The notes under the pieces: generated by a model
The model's database searches: none
What the model saw: the letters and a program-made list of their open reading frames with translations, nothing else
What the model was told of the DNA's origin: nothing
Made by a program: the position numbers and the translations under genes
Assembly: GCA_011523195.1 (NCBI GenBank)
Contig: WTHH01000181.1
Location: 1-6,298 of the forward strand
Source of the DNA: Verrucomicrobiales bacterium
GTDB taxonomy: Bacteria; Verrucomicrobiota; Verrucomicrobiia; Limisphaerales; UBA1096
Direction of reading: 5' to 3'
DNA length: 6,298 nucleotides
Shown: positions 1-5,166 of the stretch, in pieces
How the letters are laid out: every line of letters starts with the position of its first letter
How positions within the stretch are numbered: the stretch's first letter is position 1

Positions 1-563
1 TCCTGTTCGAGAGCGTCCTGATGCCGCTCTCGATCGTTCTCACCATCCCGCTTGCGGCTATAGGTGCTATTTGGGCACACTTCATCACTGGTGTCAGCAT
101 TGACGACATGGGCATGGTGGGTTGCATCCTGTTGATCGGTGTCGTGGTCAACAACGGCATTGTATTGATCGATTACGTCAACCGCCTTCGCGCCGGAGGC
201 ATGGCGCGCAACGAAGCACTGCTGCTTGCGACTCGTCACCGGTTCCGCCCGATCGTGATGACTGCGATGACCACCATCTTTGGCATGGTTCCGTTGACTT
301 TTGCCACCTACCTGAAATCGATCGGAAGCTTTATCGAAGGCATTGTAGGTGTGAATTTGTTGGCCTTCATCTCGGCCTCTGATATGGGGCGCAGCTTCGA
401 GAGCTTTGGCTTCATGATCATCGGCGGGATGGCCTCGGCCACGCTGTTTACCCTGCTGGCGGTGCCGGTTTTTTACTCACTGATCGATGACGCACAAAAG
501 GCGCTTCAAAATACCCTCGCCACTGTCCTAGGCCGCTCGCCCAAGCCAAGCGCGGCGGAGTAA
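1..563 (+). CDS. RND efflux transporter permease, C-terminal fragment (truncated by window start)
   Basis: This is the last 186 codons of a proton-driven RND (AcrB/HAE1-like) inner-membrane pump subunit. The frame is open from base 3, and the true start lies before the window. The visible part begins in the TM8-TM9 region (LFESVLMPLSIVLTIPL) and includes the TM10 motif GVVVNNGIVLIDY, the conserved HRFRPIVMTAMTTIFGM segment leading into TM11, and the last helix (GGMASATLFTLLAVPVFYSL). It aligns closely with the C-terminus of the gene at 664-3807, so the two are tandem paralogues. It carries about 22 extra residues between TM11 and TM12 (about 309-378), partly hydrophobic, which the paralogue lacks. 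At the AcrB Lys940 position there is Asn (VNNG). The stop is TAA at 561-563. The family call is secure; the substrate cannot be told. Confidence 0.93.
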   Translation, partial: LFESVLMPLSIVLTIPLAAIGAIWAHFITGVSIDDMGMVGCILLIGVVVNNGIVLIDYVNRLRAGGMARNEALLLATRHRFRPIVMTAMTTIFGMVPLTFATYLKSIGSFIEGIVGVNLLAFISASDMGRSFESFGFMIIGGMASATLFTLLAVPVFYSLIDDAQKALQNTLATVLGRSPKPSAAE

Positions 564-570
564 CCTAAAG

Positions 571-581
571 CGCTTGGCCAA
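571..581 (+). repeat. Dispersed intergenic repeat CGCTTGGCCAA, copy 1
   Basis: This exact 11-nt copy starts 8 nt after the stop codon of the first RND gene. The core TTGGCCAA is self-complementary; the CGC flank gives the orientation. It lies 71 nt (start to start) before copy 2. Function is unknown. It is recognised only because the same word recurs in the other spacers of the window. Confidence 0.7.
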
Positions 582-641
582 CGTATGCCCTTGCGGGATG
601 CGACATTGACCCGATCCTGCATTCGCCTCATTCTGTTTCAC

Positions 642-652
642 CGCTTGGCCAA
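642..652 (+). repeat. Dispersed intergenic repeat CGCTTGGCCAA, copy 2
   Basis: This exact copy ends 11 nt before the ATG of the complete RND gene, where a ribosome-binding site would normally sit nearby. With flanks it reads CCGCTTGGCCAATCGG, a 16-nt palindrome apart from one mismatched pair. The 12-nt form CCGCTTGGCCAA is shared with copy 3 on the other side of the same gene. Confidence 0.7.
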
Positions 653-663
653 TCGGCTCCCTG

Positions 664-3600
664 ATGGAATCCAACGAACTCGCCACGAAGATCACCCGGT
701 TGTCTCTCAATCGCCGGGTTAGCATGTTCGTCCTCTTTCTTACTATCTTAGCAGTAGGCTTGATTGCGATTAGTCGCCTCCAACTAGAGCTTTTACCAAA
801 AGGTTTCGAGGGTGATTCGATATCTATACGTGTCCATTGGAAATCTGCAGTTCCAATAGAAACAATGGAAAAAATTGCGATTCCACTTGAGGAGGAGTTG
901 AGCACCGTTAGGGGTATTGACTCAATGACTGCATCATGCTCTTCAAGTTCGGCCTCTGTATATCTAAATTTCAAGCAAGGTGCAGATATGGACGTAGCAT
1001 ACCGGGAGGTACGCGATCGGCTTGACCGAGCCAAACTACGCTTTCCCGAGGATGTGGAGTATTCATACATCTACAAAATGGACACATCAGGCATACCAGT
1101 TTGCATGATAGGCATGGCTTACGACGTTTCTCCGGATGTCGACTTATACGATTTTGTAAATAGAAAAATCATAACTCCTCTTTCACGCATCGACGGAATA
1201 GCTAACGTTGATGCGCGAGGTCTAGACGAAAAGGAGATCATCATTGAAATCGATAAAGACAAATCTGAGGCATACGACCTCGACATTTACACGCTCTCGC
1301 AAAAGCTTCGAGGGGATAATTTTAACCTCGCTAGCGGTAATGTGGAGGATGGAGGTAAAAAGTATCTTCTCAAGTCTACAAGTACATACCGAACGGTGGA
1401 AGAATTGAGAAATTTACCACTGAGTACCAACATCATCTTAAGCGATATTGCTGTGCTTAAATACGAGCCTGAGGAAAAGCGTTACATCACTCGGGTGAAT
1501 TCCAAGAATGCAATGGCCATTACACTGACGAAAGAGAGCACCGCAAATACGGTGGCTGTCTGTGAGCAGGTCGTAACGGAGTTGAACCGGATTAAAGAAG
1601 ATCCAGATTTGGCAGAATTCGAACTACATATGTATTTAAATCAGGGCGGAATAGTAATGGCACAACTCGATACTCTATTCTCGAATGGCAAAATTGGGGC
1701 GTTTTTTGCAGCGATTATATTATACCTCTTTTTGCGGCGTTTTCGTATTACACTTATTATAACTCTAGCAATTCCACTTTGCCTTTTTATGTCAGTAGCC
1801 GTGATGTACTTCGCAGGAGAATCGCTGAATCTGCTAACCATTCTAGGCCTAGTAATCTGTGTGGGCCTTCTGGTTGATAACTCTGTTGTTGTAGCAGAGA
1901 ACATACAGCGTCACTTCTTGAGCGGAATGAGCCGACGAGTTGCATGTATCAAGGGTGTTCAGGAAATCGGACTGGCCATTACCACAGCAACCTTCACAAC
2001 AATCATCGTTTTTTTGCCGGCTTTATTGGTGGATGGGCAGATAAGGTTTTTTATGATGCGCTTAGCGTTGCCGGTAGTAACCGCCTTACTCGCATCATTG
2101 GCGATCGCTTTGGTTTTTGTGCCACTTTGCGTTTTTCTTACACTTAAACGGAAACCACTAGATAAATCGAATTGGTCAAGCCGATTTGCTAAAACGATTC
2201 AAACCCGGCTTAGCAAATTGTATGATTCCACGTTTGAGAGATTCAACAAATGGTACAATTATGCACTGCAATACTACCTAAAACGTAGAATAGACTTGGG
2301 CGTCATATTTCTAGTTCTGTTTTGCCTAACTTATTTTTACACTTTTCAAAAAGTAGAATTCTCTATGGACGAAAAAAGAGAGGAAAGCCAATTTAACATT
2401 TCGTTTCGCTTTCCAAGCCAATTTAATATGGAGGATCGAGAAAAATACTTCGGGGAAGTCGAAGAAATATTAAAATCACGAAAGGATGAATTTGAGCTTG
2501 AGGGGTACTTTATACGCTACAGTTCCTGGTACGGCTCACTTGAGGGCTGGCTTAAGGCAGACAGAAAAAGTAAGTCACCTTCCAGTGAGGTAGCTGAGAA
2601 AATTTTTAAACTATTGCCCGAGGTCCCCGGATTAAAAACAGGCTATGAGCGCAAAGGCGAAGGAGAAGAAAAACAGGATAGAAAGGAAAGATATTACATA
2701 AGACTGGTAGGGCCTAATCCAATACAACTAGAAGAGGTTGCTGATAGCTTAAAGCCTTTATTTAGAAATCTACCCGGTGTGCTGGCCATGAGTGAGCGAC
2801 AAGACGATACCCCAAACGAGATGGCTTTAGTCGTCGATCGGGAAAGGGCAAATTCCCTAGGCGTTAACCCAACCACTCTCGCCGGCTTGGTTGGTAGTGC
2901 TCTCAGGGGCAGCACACTGCCACGTTTCCAGAGTGAAGGCCGGCAAATTCCTGTAAGAGTTCGTTTTAGTCAAGAAGATCGAGCTGAATTGGCTGACCTG
3001 AACAACTTTCTTGTTCCAGCAGAGGATGGAAGGTTTAGCTCCGTAGGCACTATTACCAGCCCGTCAATGCTTAGCAGTCCGCGTTACATTAGGCGCACGA
3101 ACAAATCTGTTAGCCACACATTAACTATGGAATTAGAAGCTGGACGTGAGGAAGAAGCCCGAAAGGCTATCGATGCAGCCAAGGAAAATATTGATTTACC
3201 GGAAGGAATCTCATTTAGCTCACTTAGGCGCGGCTTTGACATTGAAGACATTCTGACTGGGGTGTTTGCCCTATGGATGTCGATCATATTCATCTATATG
3301 CTCATGGCGTTCCTATTTGAAAGCGTACTGATGCCACTCTCAATCGTATTCACAATCCCACTGGCGGGCATCGGCGCGGTCTGGATCCATTATATTACTG
3401 GAGTTAATATGGATATGCTCGGCATGATCGGCGGCATGCTTTTGGTAGGTGTAGTGGTGAACAACGGCATCGTGCTGATCGACTACACTAACCGCCTGCG
3501 CCGAGACGGCCACGACCGCACGACCGCCCTGCTGCGGTCGGCGAAACACCGATTCCGACCCATCGCCATCACGGCGTTGACGACCATATTCGGAATGATC

Positions 3601-3807
3601 CCCATGGTCTTGGCCGAGGCCGGTGAGATGGGATTGAGTTATCGTAGTTTCGGTCTGACGCTAATCGGCGGAATGCTTTCGGCATCACTCTTCACGCCGC
3701 TCGTCGTACCGGTGTTTTACACGCTGTTCGACGACGCGCAGTTGGCGCTCACCAGCACGCTGGCCGGAGTGTTCCGGCGACGGTGGACGTCAGGCCTGGC
3801 CAAGTGA
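664..3807 (+). CDS. RND efflux transporter permease (AcrB/HAE1-like), complete
   Basis: This 1047-aa protein has normal RND length and should work as a trimeric inner-membrane proton/drug or solute antiporter with a periplasmic adaptor and an outer-membrane channel, neither of which is in the window. Topology read from the sequence: TM1 about 18-38, periplasmic porter half about 39-343, TM2-TM6 about 344-492, TM7 about 545-561, second porter half about 562-862, TM8-TM12 about 863-1016. The TM4 motif is GLLVDNSVVVAEN, so the AcrB Asp-Asp pair is Asp405-Asn406. In TM10, VNNGIVLIDY puts Asn933 where AcrB has Lys940. The ATG at 664 gives a typical short cytoplasmic N-terminus before TM1; there is no clear Shine-Dalgarno. 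GC is about 30-40% through much of the interior (roughly 721-3300) but 55-72% in sampled 60-nt lines at the very start and from about 3480 onward, suggesting a mosaic gene. Substrate is unknown. Confidence 0.95.
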   Translation: MESNELATKITRLSLNRRVSMFVLFLTILAVGLIAISRLQLELLPKGFEGDSISIRVHWKSAVPIETMEKIAIPLEEELSTVRGIDSMTASCSSSSASVYLNFKQGADMDVAYREVRDRLDRAKLRFPEDVEYSYIYKMDTSGIPVCMIGMAYDVSPDVDLYDFVNRKIITPLSRIDGIANVDARGLDEKEIIIEIDKDKSEAYDLDIYTLSQKLRGDNFNLASGNVEDGGKKYLLKSTSTYRTVEELRNLPLSTNIILSDIAVLKYEPEEKRYITRVNSKNAMAITLTKESTANTVAVCEQVVTELNRIKEDPDLAEFELHMYLNQGGIVMAQLDTLFSNGKIGAFFAAIILYLFLRRFRITLIITLAIPLCLFMSVAVMYFAGESLNLLTILGLVICVGLLVDNSVVVAENIQRHFLSGMSRRVACIKGVQEIGLAITTATFTTIIVFLPALLVDGQIRFFMMRLALPVVTALLASLAIALVFVPLCVFLTLKRKPLDKSNWSSRFAKTIQTRLSKLYDSTFERFNKWYNYALQYYLKRRIDLGVIFLVLFCLTYFYTFQKVEFSMDEKREESQFNISFRFPSQFNMEDREKYFGEVEEILKSRKDEFELEGYFIRYSSWYGSLEGWLKADRKSKSPSSEVAEKIFKLLPEVPGLKTGYERKGEGEEKQDRKERYYIRLVGPNPIQLEEVADSLKPLFRNLPGVLAMSERQDDTPNEMALVVDRERANSLGVNPTTLAGLVGSALRGSTLPRFQSEGRQIPVRVRFSQEDRAELADLNNFLVPAEDGRFSSVGTITSPSMLSSPRYIRRTNKSVSHTLTMELEAGREEEARKAIDAAKENIDLPEGISFSSLRRGFDIEDILTGVFALWMSIIFIYMLMAFLFESVLMPLSIVFTIPLAGIGAVWIHYITGVNMDMLGMIGGMLLVGVVVNNGIVLIDYTNRLRRDGHDRTTALLRSAKHRFRPIAITALTTIFGMIPMVLAEAGEMGLSYRSFGLTLIGGMLSASLFTPLVVPVFYTLFDDAQLALTSTLAGVFRRRWTSGLAK
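3796..3807 (+). repeat. Degenerate repeat-like sequence over the RND stop codon
   Basis: CCTGGCCAAGTG matches the repeat core with one change (CTGGCCAA for TTGGCCAA). It shares TGGCCAAGTG with copy 5 at 5153-5162. It encodes the last residues, Leu-Ala-Lys, and most of the TGA stop (3805-3807). It lies 27 nt (core to core) before copy 3. It may be a decayed copy or chance; the Leu-Ala-Lys tail is not an obviously conserved part of the family. Confidence 0.3.
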
Positions 3808-3822
3808 GCCCCGGGCATCCGC

Positions 3823-3833
3823 CGCTTGGCCAA
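3823..3833 (+). repeat. Dispersed intergenic repeat CGCTTGGCCAA, copy 3
   Basis: This exact copy lies 15 nt after the stop of the RND gene and 12 nt before the -35 box of the tRNA promoter. It overlaps a second perfect palindrome, AAACGCGTTT (3832-3841). With one more base upstream it matches copy 2 over 12 nt, so the complete RND gene is bracketed by direct copies. Confidence 0.7.
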
Positions 3834-3845
3834 ACGCGTTTCAGG

Positions 3846-3874
3846 TTGACCGGCCTCCCGGAATTCGCCATAAA
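3846..3874 (+). promoter_or_regulatory. Probable sigma70-type promoter of tRNA-Glu
   Basis: TTGACC (3846-3851) matches the -35 consensus at 5 of 6 positions. CATAAA (3869-3874) matches the -10 consensus at 4 of 6, and the spacer is exactly 17 nt. The start of transcription would fall near 3881, about 8 nt before the mature tRNA. The region between the -10 box and the tRNA is very GC-rich (GCGGCCCGG), as in stringently controlled stable-RNA promoters; that regulation is inferred from family knowledge. Confidence 0.6.
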
Positions 3875-3888
3875 TCGCGGCCCGGCAA

Positions 3889-3963
3889 GGCGTGTTGGTC
3901 TATCGGTTAGGACGCCGCCCTCTCAAGGCGGAAAGACGAGTTCGATTCTCGTACACGCTGCCA
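3889..3963 (+). tRNA. tRNA-Glu (anticodon CTC)
   Basis: This folds as a complete cloverleaf. The acceptor GGCGTGT (3889-3895) pairs with ACACGCT (3953-3959), with a G-U first pair. The D-arm closes with GTC/GAC. The anticodon stem CCGCC (3915-3919)/GGCGG (3927-3931) holds loop CTCTCAA, placing anticodon CTC at 3922-3924, which reads GAG. The T-arm ACGAG-TTCGATT-CTCGT follows. The discriminator is G3960, as expected for Glu, and CCA (3961-3963) is encoded. The D-to-anticodon region closely resembles known bacterial tRNA-Glu. A T7 run (3964-3970) follows directly and may help end transcription. Confidence 0.95.
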
Positions 3964-3970
3964 TTTTTTT
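3964..3970 (+). terminator. T-run after tRNA-Glu, possible terminator element
   Basis: Seven consecutive T directly follow the CCA of the tRNA. The only strong structure ahead is the tRNA itself (T-arm and acceptor stem), so this is not a classical hairpin terminator. The next gene begins only 18 nt later, so partial read-through into it is plausible. Confidence 0.35.
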
Positions 3971-3988
3971 CCACGATCGCCCCCTGCT

Positions 3989-4357
3989 ATGACGCCCTTC
4001 CAGATTATCTTCACTCCCACCGCCGCGGCGGAGCTGGGCACGCTGCCCAAGGAGCTGCAGTTGGAGATACTCGGCGAATTCCGTGGGTTGCCGCATGACA
4101 TCCGCAGCGACGAGATGGACAAGTTCGGCCGGCTCAATCGTGACGGCCACCACATGTTTCGCTTCCGGTTGGGCAACTACCGTGTGTATTTCGAACGGCA
4201 CGACCTCGGGGTGTTGATCCACCGGATTCTGCACGCGAAAAAACAGCTGCGCGACTTTCTCTATCGCAACAAGCTGCCCGGAGGCGAGGACAGGACGCTG
4301 GAGGAAAATCCGGAATTCTGGAAGCTGATCGAGGAAGCCAAGTCGGCCGCCTGCTAG
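3989..4357 (+). CDS. RelE/ParE-superfamily toxin-like protein, apparently without an antitoxin
   Basis: This 122-aa cytosolic protein has the RelE/ParE fold signature. An N-terminal strand (FQIIFTPTAAAEL) is followed by a helical pair, then the beta-sheet core MFRFRLGNYRVYFERHDLGVLIHRILHAKKQLRDFLYR (in two stretches, about residues 56-70 and 73-93). Arg58, Arg60, Gly62, Tyr64 and Arg65 match the R-x-R-x-G-x-YRV motif of the family, and the end of the fold carries a basic and Tyr cluster. Toxins of this fold act on ribosome-bound mRNA (RelE) or gyrase (ParE); which applies cannot be told. A tail of about 30 residues (LPGGEDRTLEENPEF onward), largely acidic, extends beyond the usual domain end. 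No antitoxin gene flanks it: upstream is the tRNA (25-nt gap), downstream a convergent gene. It may be solitary, domesticated, or neutralised in trans. No Shine-Dalgarno is visible. Confidence 0.8.
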   Translation: MTPFQIIFTPTAAAELGTLPKELQLEILGEFRGLPHDIRSDEMDKFGRLNRDGHHMFRFRLGNYRVYFERHDLGVLIHRILHAKKQLRDFLYRNKLPGGEDRTLEENPEFWKLIEEAKSAAC

Positions 4358-4369
4358 GCGCACTTAGCA

Positions 4370-4987
4370 CTACTGCAAATCCTCACCCAACTCGACGTTC
4401 CAGTAGGCAATGTCGAGAAAGTACCGCCAACTCTCGTGGTAGTGCAGGCTGAATCGCACCTGCATGAACGGATGCCAACGCGGCTTGCGTGGCTGCCGGA
4501 TCAGGTGCATGCCGGCCTGCTCCGGGGTGCGGTTGGACTTGCGCGTGTTGCACGGGATGCAGGAGCAGACGATGTTCTCCCACGTGGTCGGGCCGTTGTG
4601 CTGACGCGGCACAACGTGGTCGAGATTCAGGTCGCGCGTGTCGAATTTCTTCCCGCAATACTGGCAGGTGTTCTTGTCGCGCTGAAAAATATTGTGGCGG
4701 GTGAACTTGACCTCCTTGCGAGGTACGCGGTCGTACACCATCAGAAGGATCACCCTCGGGAGCCGCAGCGAGATGCTCACGCCGTTGATGCATTCCGGGC
4801 CAGGCTCGCGCTCGGAAAAATCGGCCCACTCGTTGAAACTGAAGGTGTCGAAGTTGCCCTCCTGGCTGTGGACGACCTGCGCGTTGCCCTCGAACAACAT
4901 GGATAGCGCCCGCCGGGCAGAGCAGATATTGACCGCCTGCCAAAGCCGGTTGAGCACCAAGACCGGATGTTCGAGTACCGTTGTCAT
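4370..4987 (-). CDS. HNH endonuclease-domain protein
   Basis: This 205-aa protein starts from ATG at 4987 (MTTVLEHPVLVLNRLWQAV). Its N-terminal half resembles the widespread bacterial HNH family that begins with a LVLNR-W-xVN motif. The HNH domain spans about residues 95-155: zinc-binding CQYC (108-111), NLDHVVPR with Asp123-His124 as the metal and catalytic pair, TTWENIV with Asn138, and CIPCN (143-147) giving the second pair of zinc ligands. All key HNH residues are present. The cellular role of this family is not established to my knowledge; a nicking or nuclease activity is inferred from the domain. A TTG at 5005 would add six residues but overlaps the predicted -10 box, so ATG is preferred. 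The gene converges on the RelE-like gene with a 12-nt gap. It lies downstream of leuC on the same strand but seems to have its own promoter. Confidence 0.88.
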   Translation of the reverse strand: MTTVLEHPVLVLNRLWQAVNICSARRALSMLFEGNAQVVHSQEGNFDTFSFNEWADFSEREPGPECINGVSISLRLPRVILLMVYDRVPRKEVKFTRHNIFQRDKNTCQYCGKKFDTRDLNLDHVVPRQHNGPTTWENIVCSCIPCNTRKSNRTPEQAGMHLIRQPRKPRWHPFMQVRFSLHYHESWRYFLDIAYWNVELGEDLQ

Positions 4988-5003
4988 GCCCGGAAAGGTT
5001 GGC

Positions 5004-5033
5004 AACCTAGCACGGCATTTTCACGCCTGTCAA
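5004..5033 (-). promoter_or_regulatory. Probable promoter of the HNH gene
   Basis: Read on the minus strand there is a perfect -35 box TTGACA (5033-5028). After an 18-nt spacer comes TAGGTT (5009-5004), which matches TATAAT at 3 of 6 positions but is preceded by the extended -10 TG (TGCTAGGTT). Transcription would start near 4997, leaving a leader of only about 10 nt before ATG 4987, too short for a normal Shine-Dalgarno. The palindrome at 5040-5053 ends 6 nt upstream of the -35 box. Confidence 0.5.
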
Positions 5034-5039
5034 ACAACG

Positions 5040-5053
5040 CGCTTGGCCAAGCG
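5040..5053. repeat. Dispersed repeat copy 4, a perfect 14-nt palindrome CGCTTGGCCAAGCG
   Basis: This is the most symmetric copy: all 14 bases are self-complementary, and the 11-nt repeat is 5040-5050. It sits just upstream of the HNH gene promoter, centred about 50 nt before the predicted transcription start. That is compatible with an operator or activator site, though a role as a mobile or structural repeat is equally possible. Confidence 0.7.
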
Positions 5054-5078
5054 GAAGGGAGAAGAGAATACAAGAGCA

Positions 5079-5135
5079 GGGACATTCCTGTCCCCGTATT
5101 TAATCCACCCGCTGATTTGGAGACAGGAATGTCCC
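5079..5135. repeat. REP-like inverted repeat with 14-nt arms
   Basis: GGGACATTCCTGTC (5079-5092) is the exact reverse complement of GACAGGAATGTCCC (5122-5135), separated by 29 nt. Each arm can also fold alone: GGGACA-TTCC-TGTCCC at 5079-5094, and GACA-GGAA-TGTC at 5122-5133, whose stem extends outward past one A-C mismatch. This GGGGACAGGAATGTCCCC-like sequence resembles elements mobilised by REP-associated tyrosine transposases (IS200/IS605-like) in several phyla; the likeness is from memory. No transposase gene is in the window. It could also form a hairpin in the leuC transcript, but no T-run follows it on the minus strand. Confidence 0.75.
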
Positions 5136-5148
5136 CTTTCCTTTGCTT

Positions 5149-5159
5149 CGCTTGGCCAA
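5149..5159 (+). repeat. Dispersed intergenic repeat CGCTTGGCCAA, copy 5
   Basis: This exact copy lies 7 nt beyond the stop codon of leuC. The symmetric core here is CTTGGCCAAG (5151-5160). With copy 4 it brackets the inverted repeat: copies 4 and 5 are 109 nt apart and lie on either side of the REP-like arms. Confidence 0.7.
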
Positions 5160-5166
5160 GTGGGGC

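Larger units (their letters stand above)
564..663. other. Intergenic spacer between the two RND genes
   Basis: This 100-nt spacer contains two copies of CGCTTGGCCAA (571-581 and 642-652). Between them lies a possible hairpin, with stem 592-599 pairing 614-621, one G-U pair and a 14-nt loop. No T-run follows the hairpin, so it is not a convincing intrinsic terminator. A TTGACC box (606-611) followed 17 nt later by CATTCT (629-634) is a weak promoter candidate for the second RND gene. No Shine-Dalgarno sequence is visible ahead of the ATG at 664. Read-through from the first gene seems possible. Confidence 0.5.

Noticed and set aside
592..621. Hairpin between the RND genes as an intrinsic terminator
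   Set aside because: The stem is 8 bp with a G-U pair and a 14-nt loop, and no U-run follows.
3940..3970. tRNA 3' end as an integration site of a genomic island
   Set aside because: No integrase gene and no second copy of the tRNA 3' end are visible in the window.
3923..4363. 146-codon minus-strand open frame over the tRNA and RelE-like gene
   Set aside because: It runs through a tRNA gene and opposite a recognisable RelE/ParE-fold protein, so it is a shadow.
4348..4369. Small inverted repeats at the convergent gene ends (CGCCT/AGGCG and TGCTA/TAGCA) as a bidirectional terminator
   Set aside because: The stems are only 5 bp, mutually exclusive and lack T-runs, so they are within chance expectation.
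4436..4906. 156-codon open frame on the plus strand opposite the HNH gene
   Set aside because: The minus-strand product has a complete HNH motif; the plus frame is low-complexity Ala/Val/Arg sequence without a recognisable domain.
4988..5005. TTG start at 5005 for the HNH protein
   Set aside because: It falls on the predicted -10 box, and the ATG at 4987 begins right at the family-like N-terminus.
571..5159. CRISPR array or integron attC sites as the explanation of the repeats
   Set aside because: The units are 11 nt, irregularly spaced from 71 nt to over 3 kb with whole genes between them, and lack attC core-site structure; no cas or integrase gene is present.
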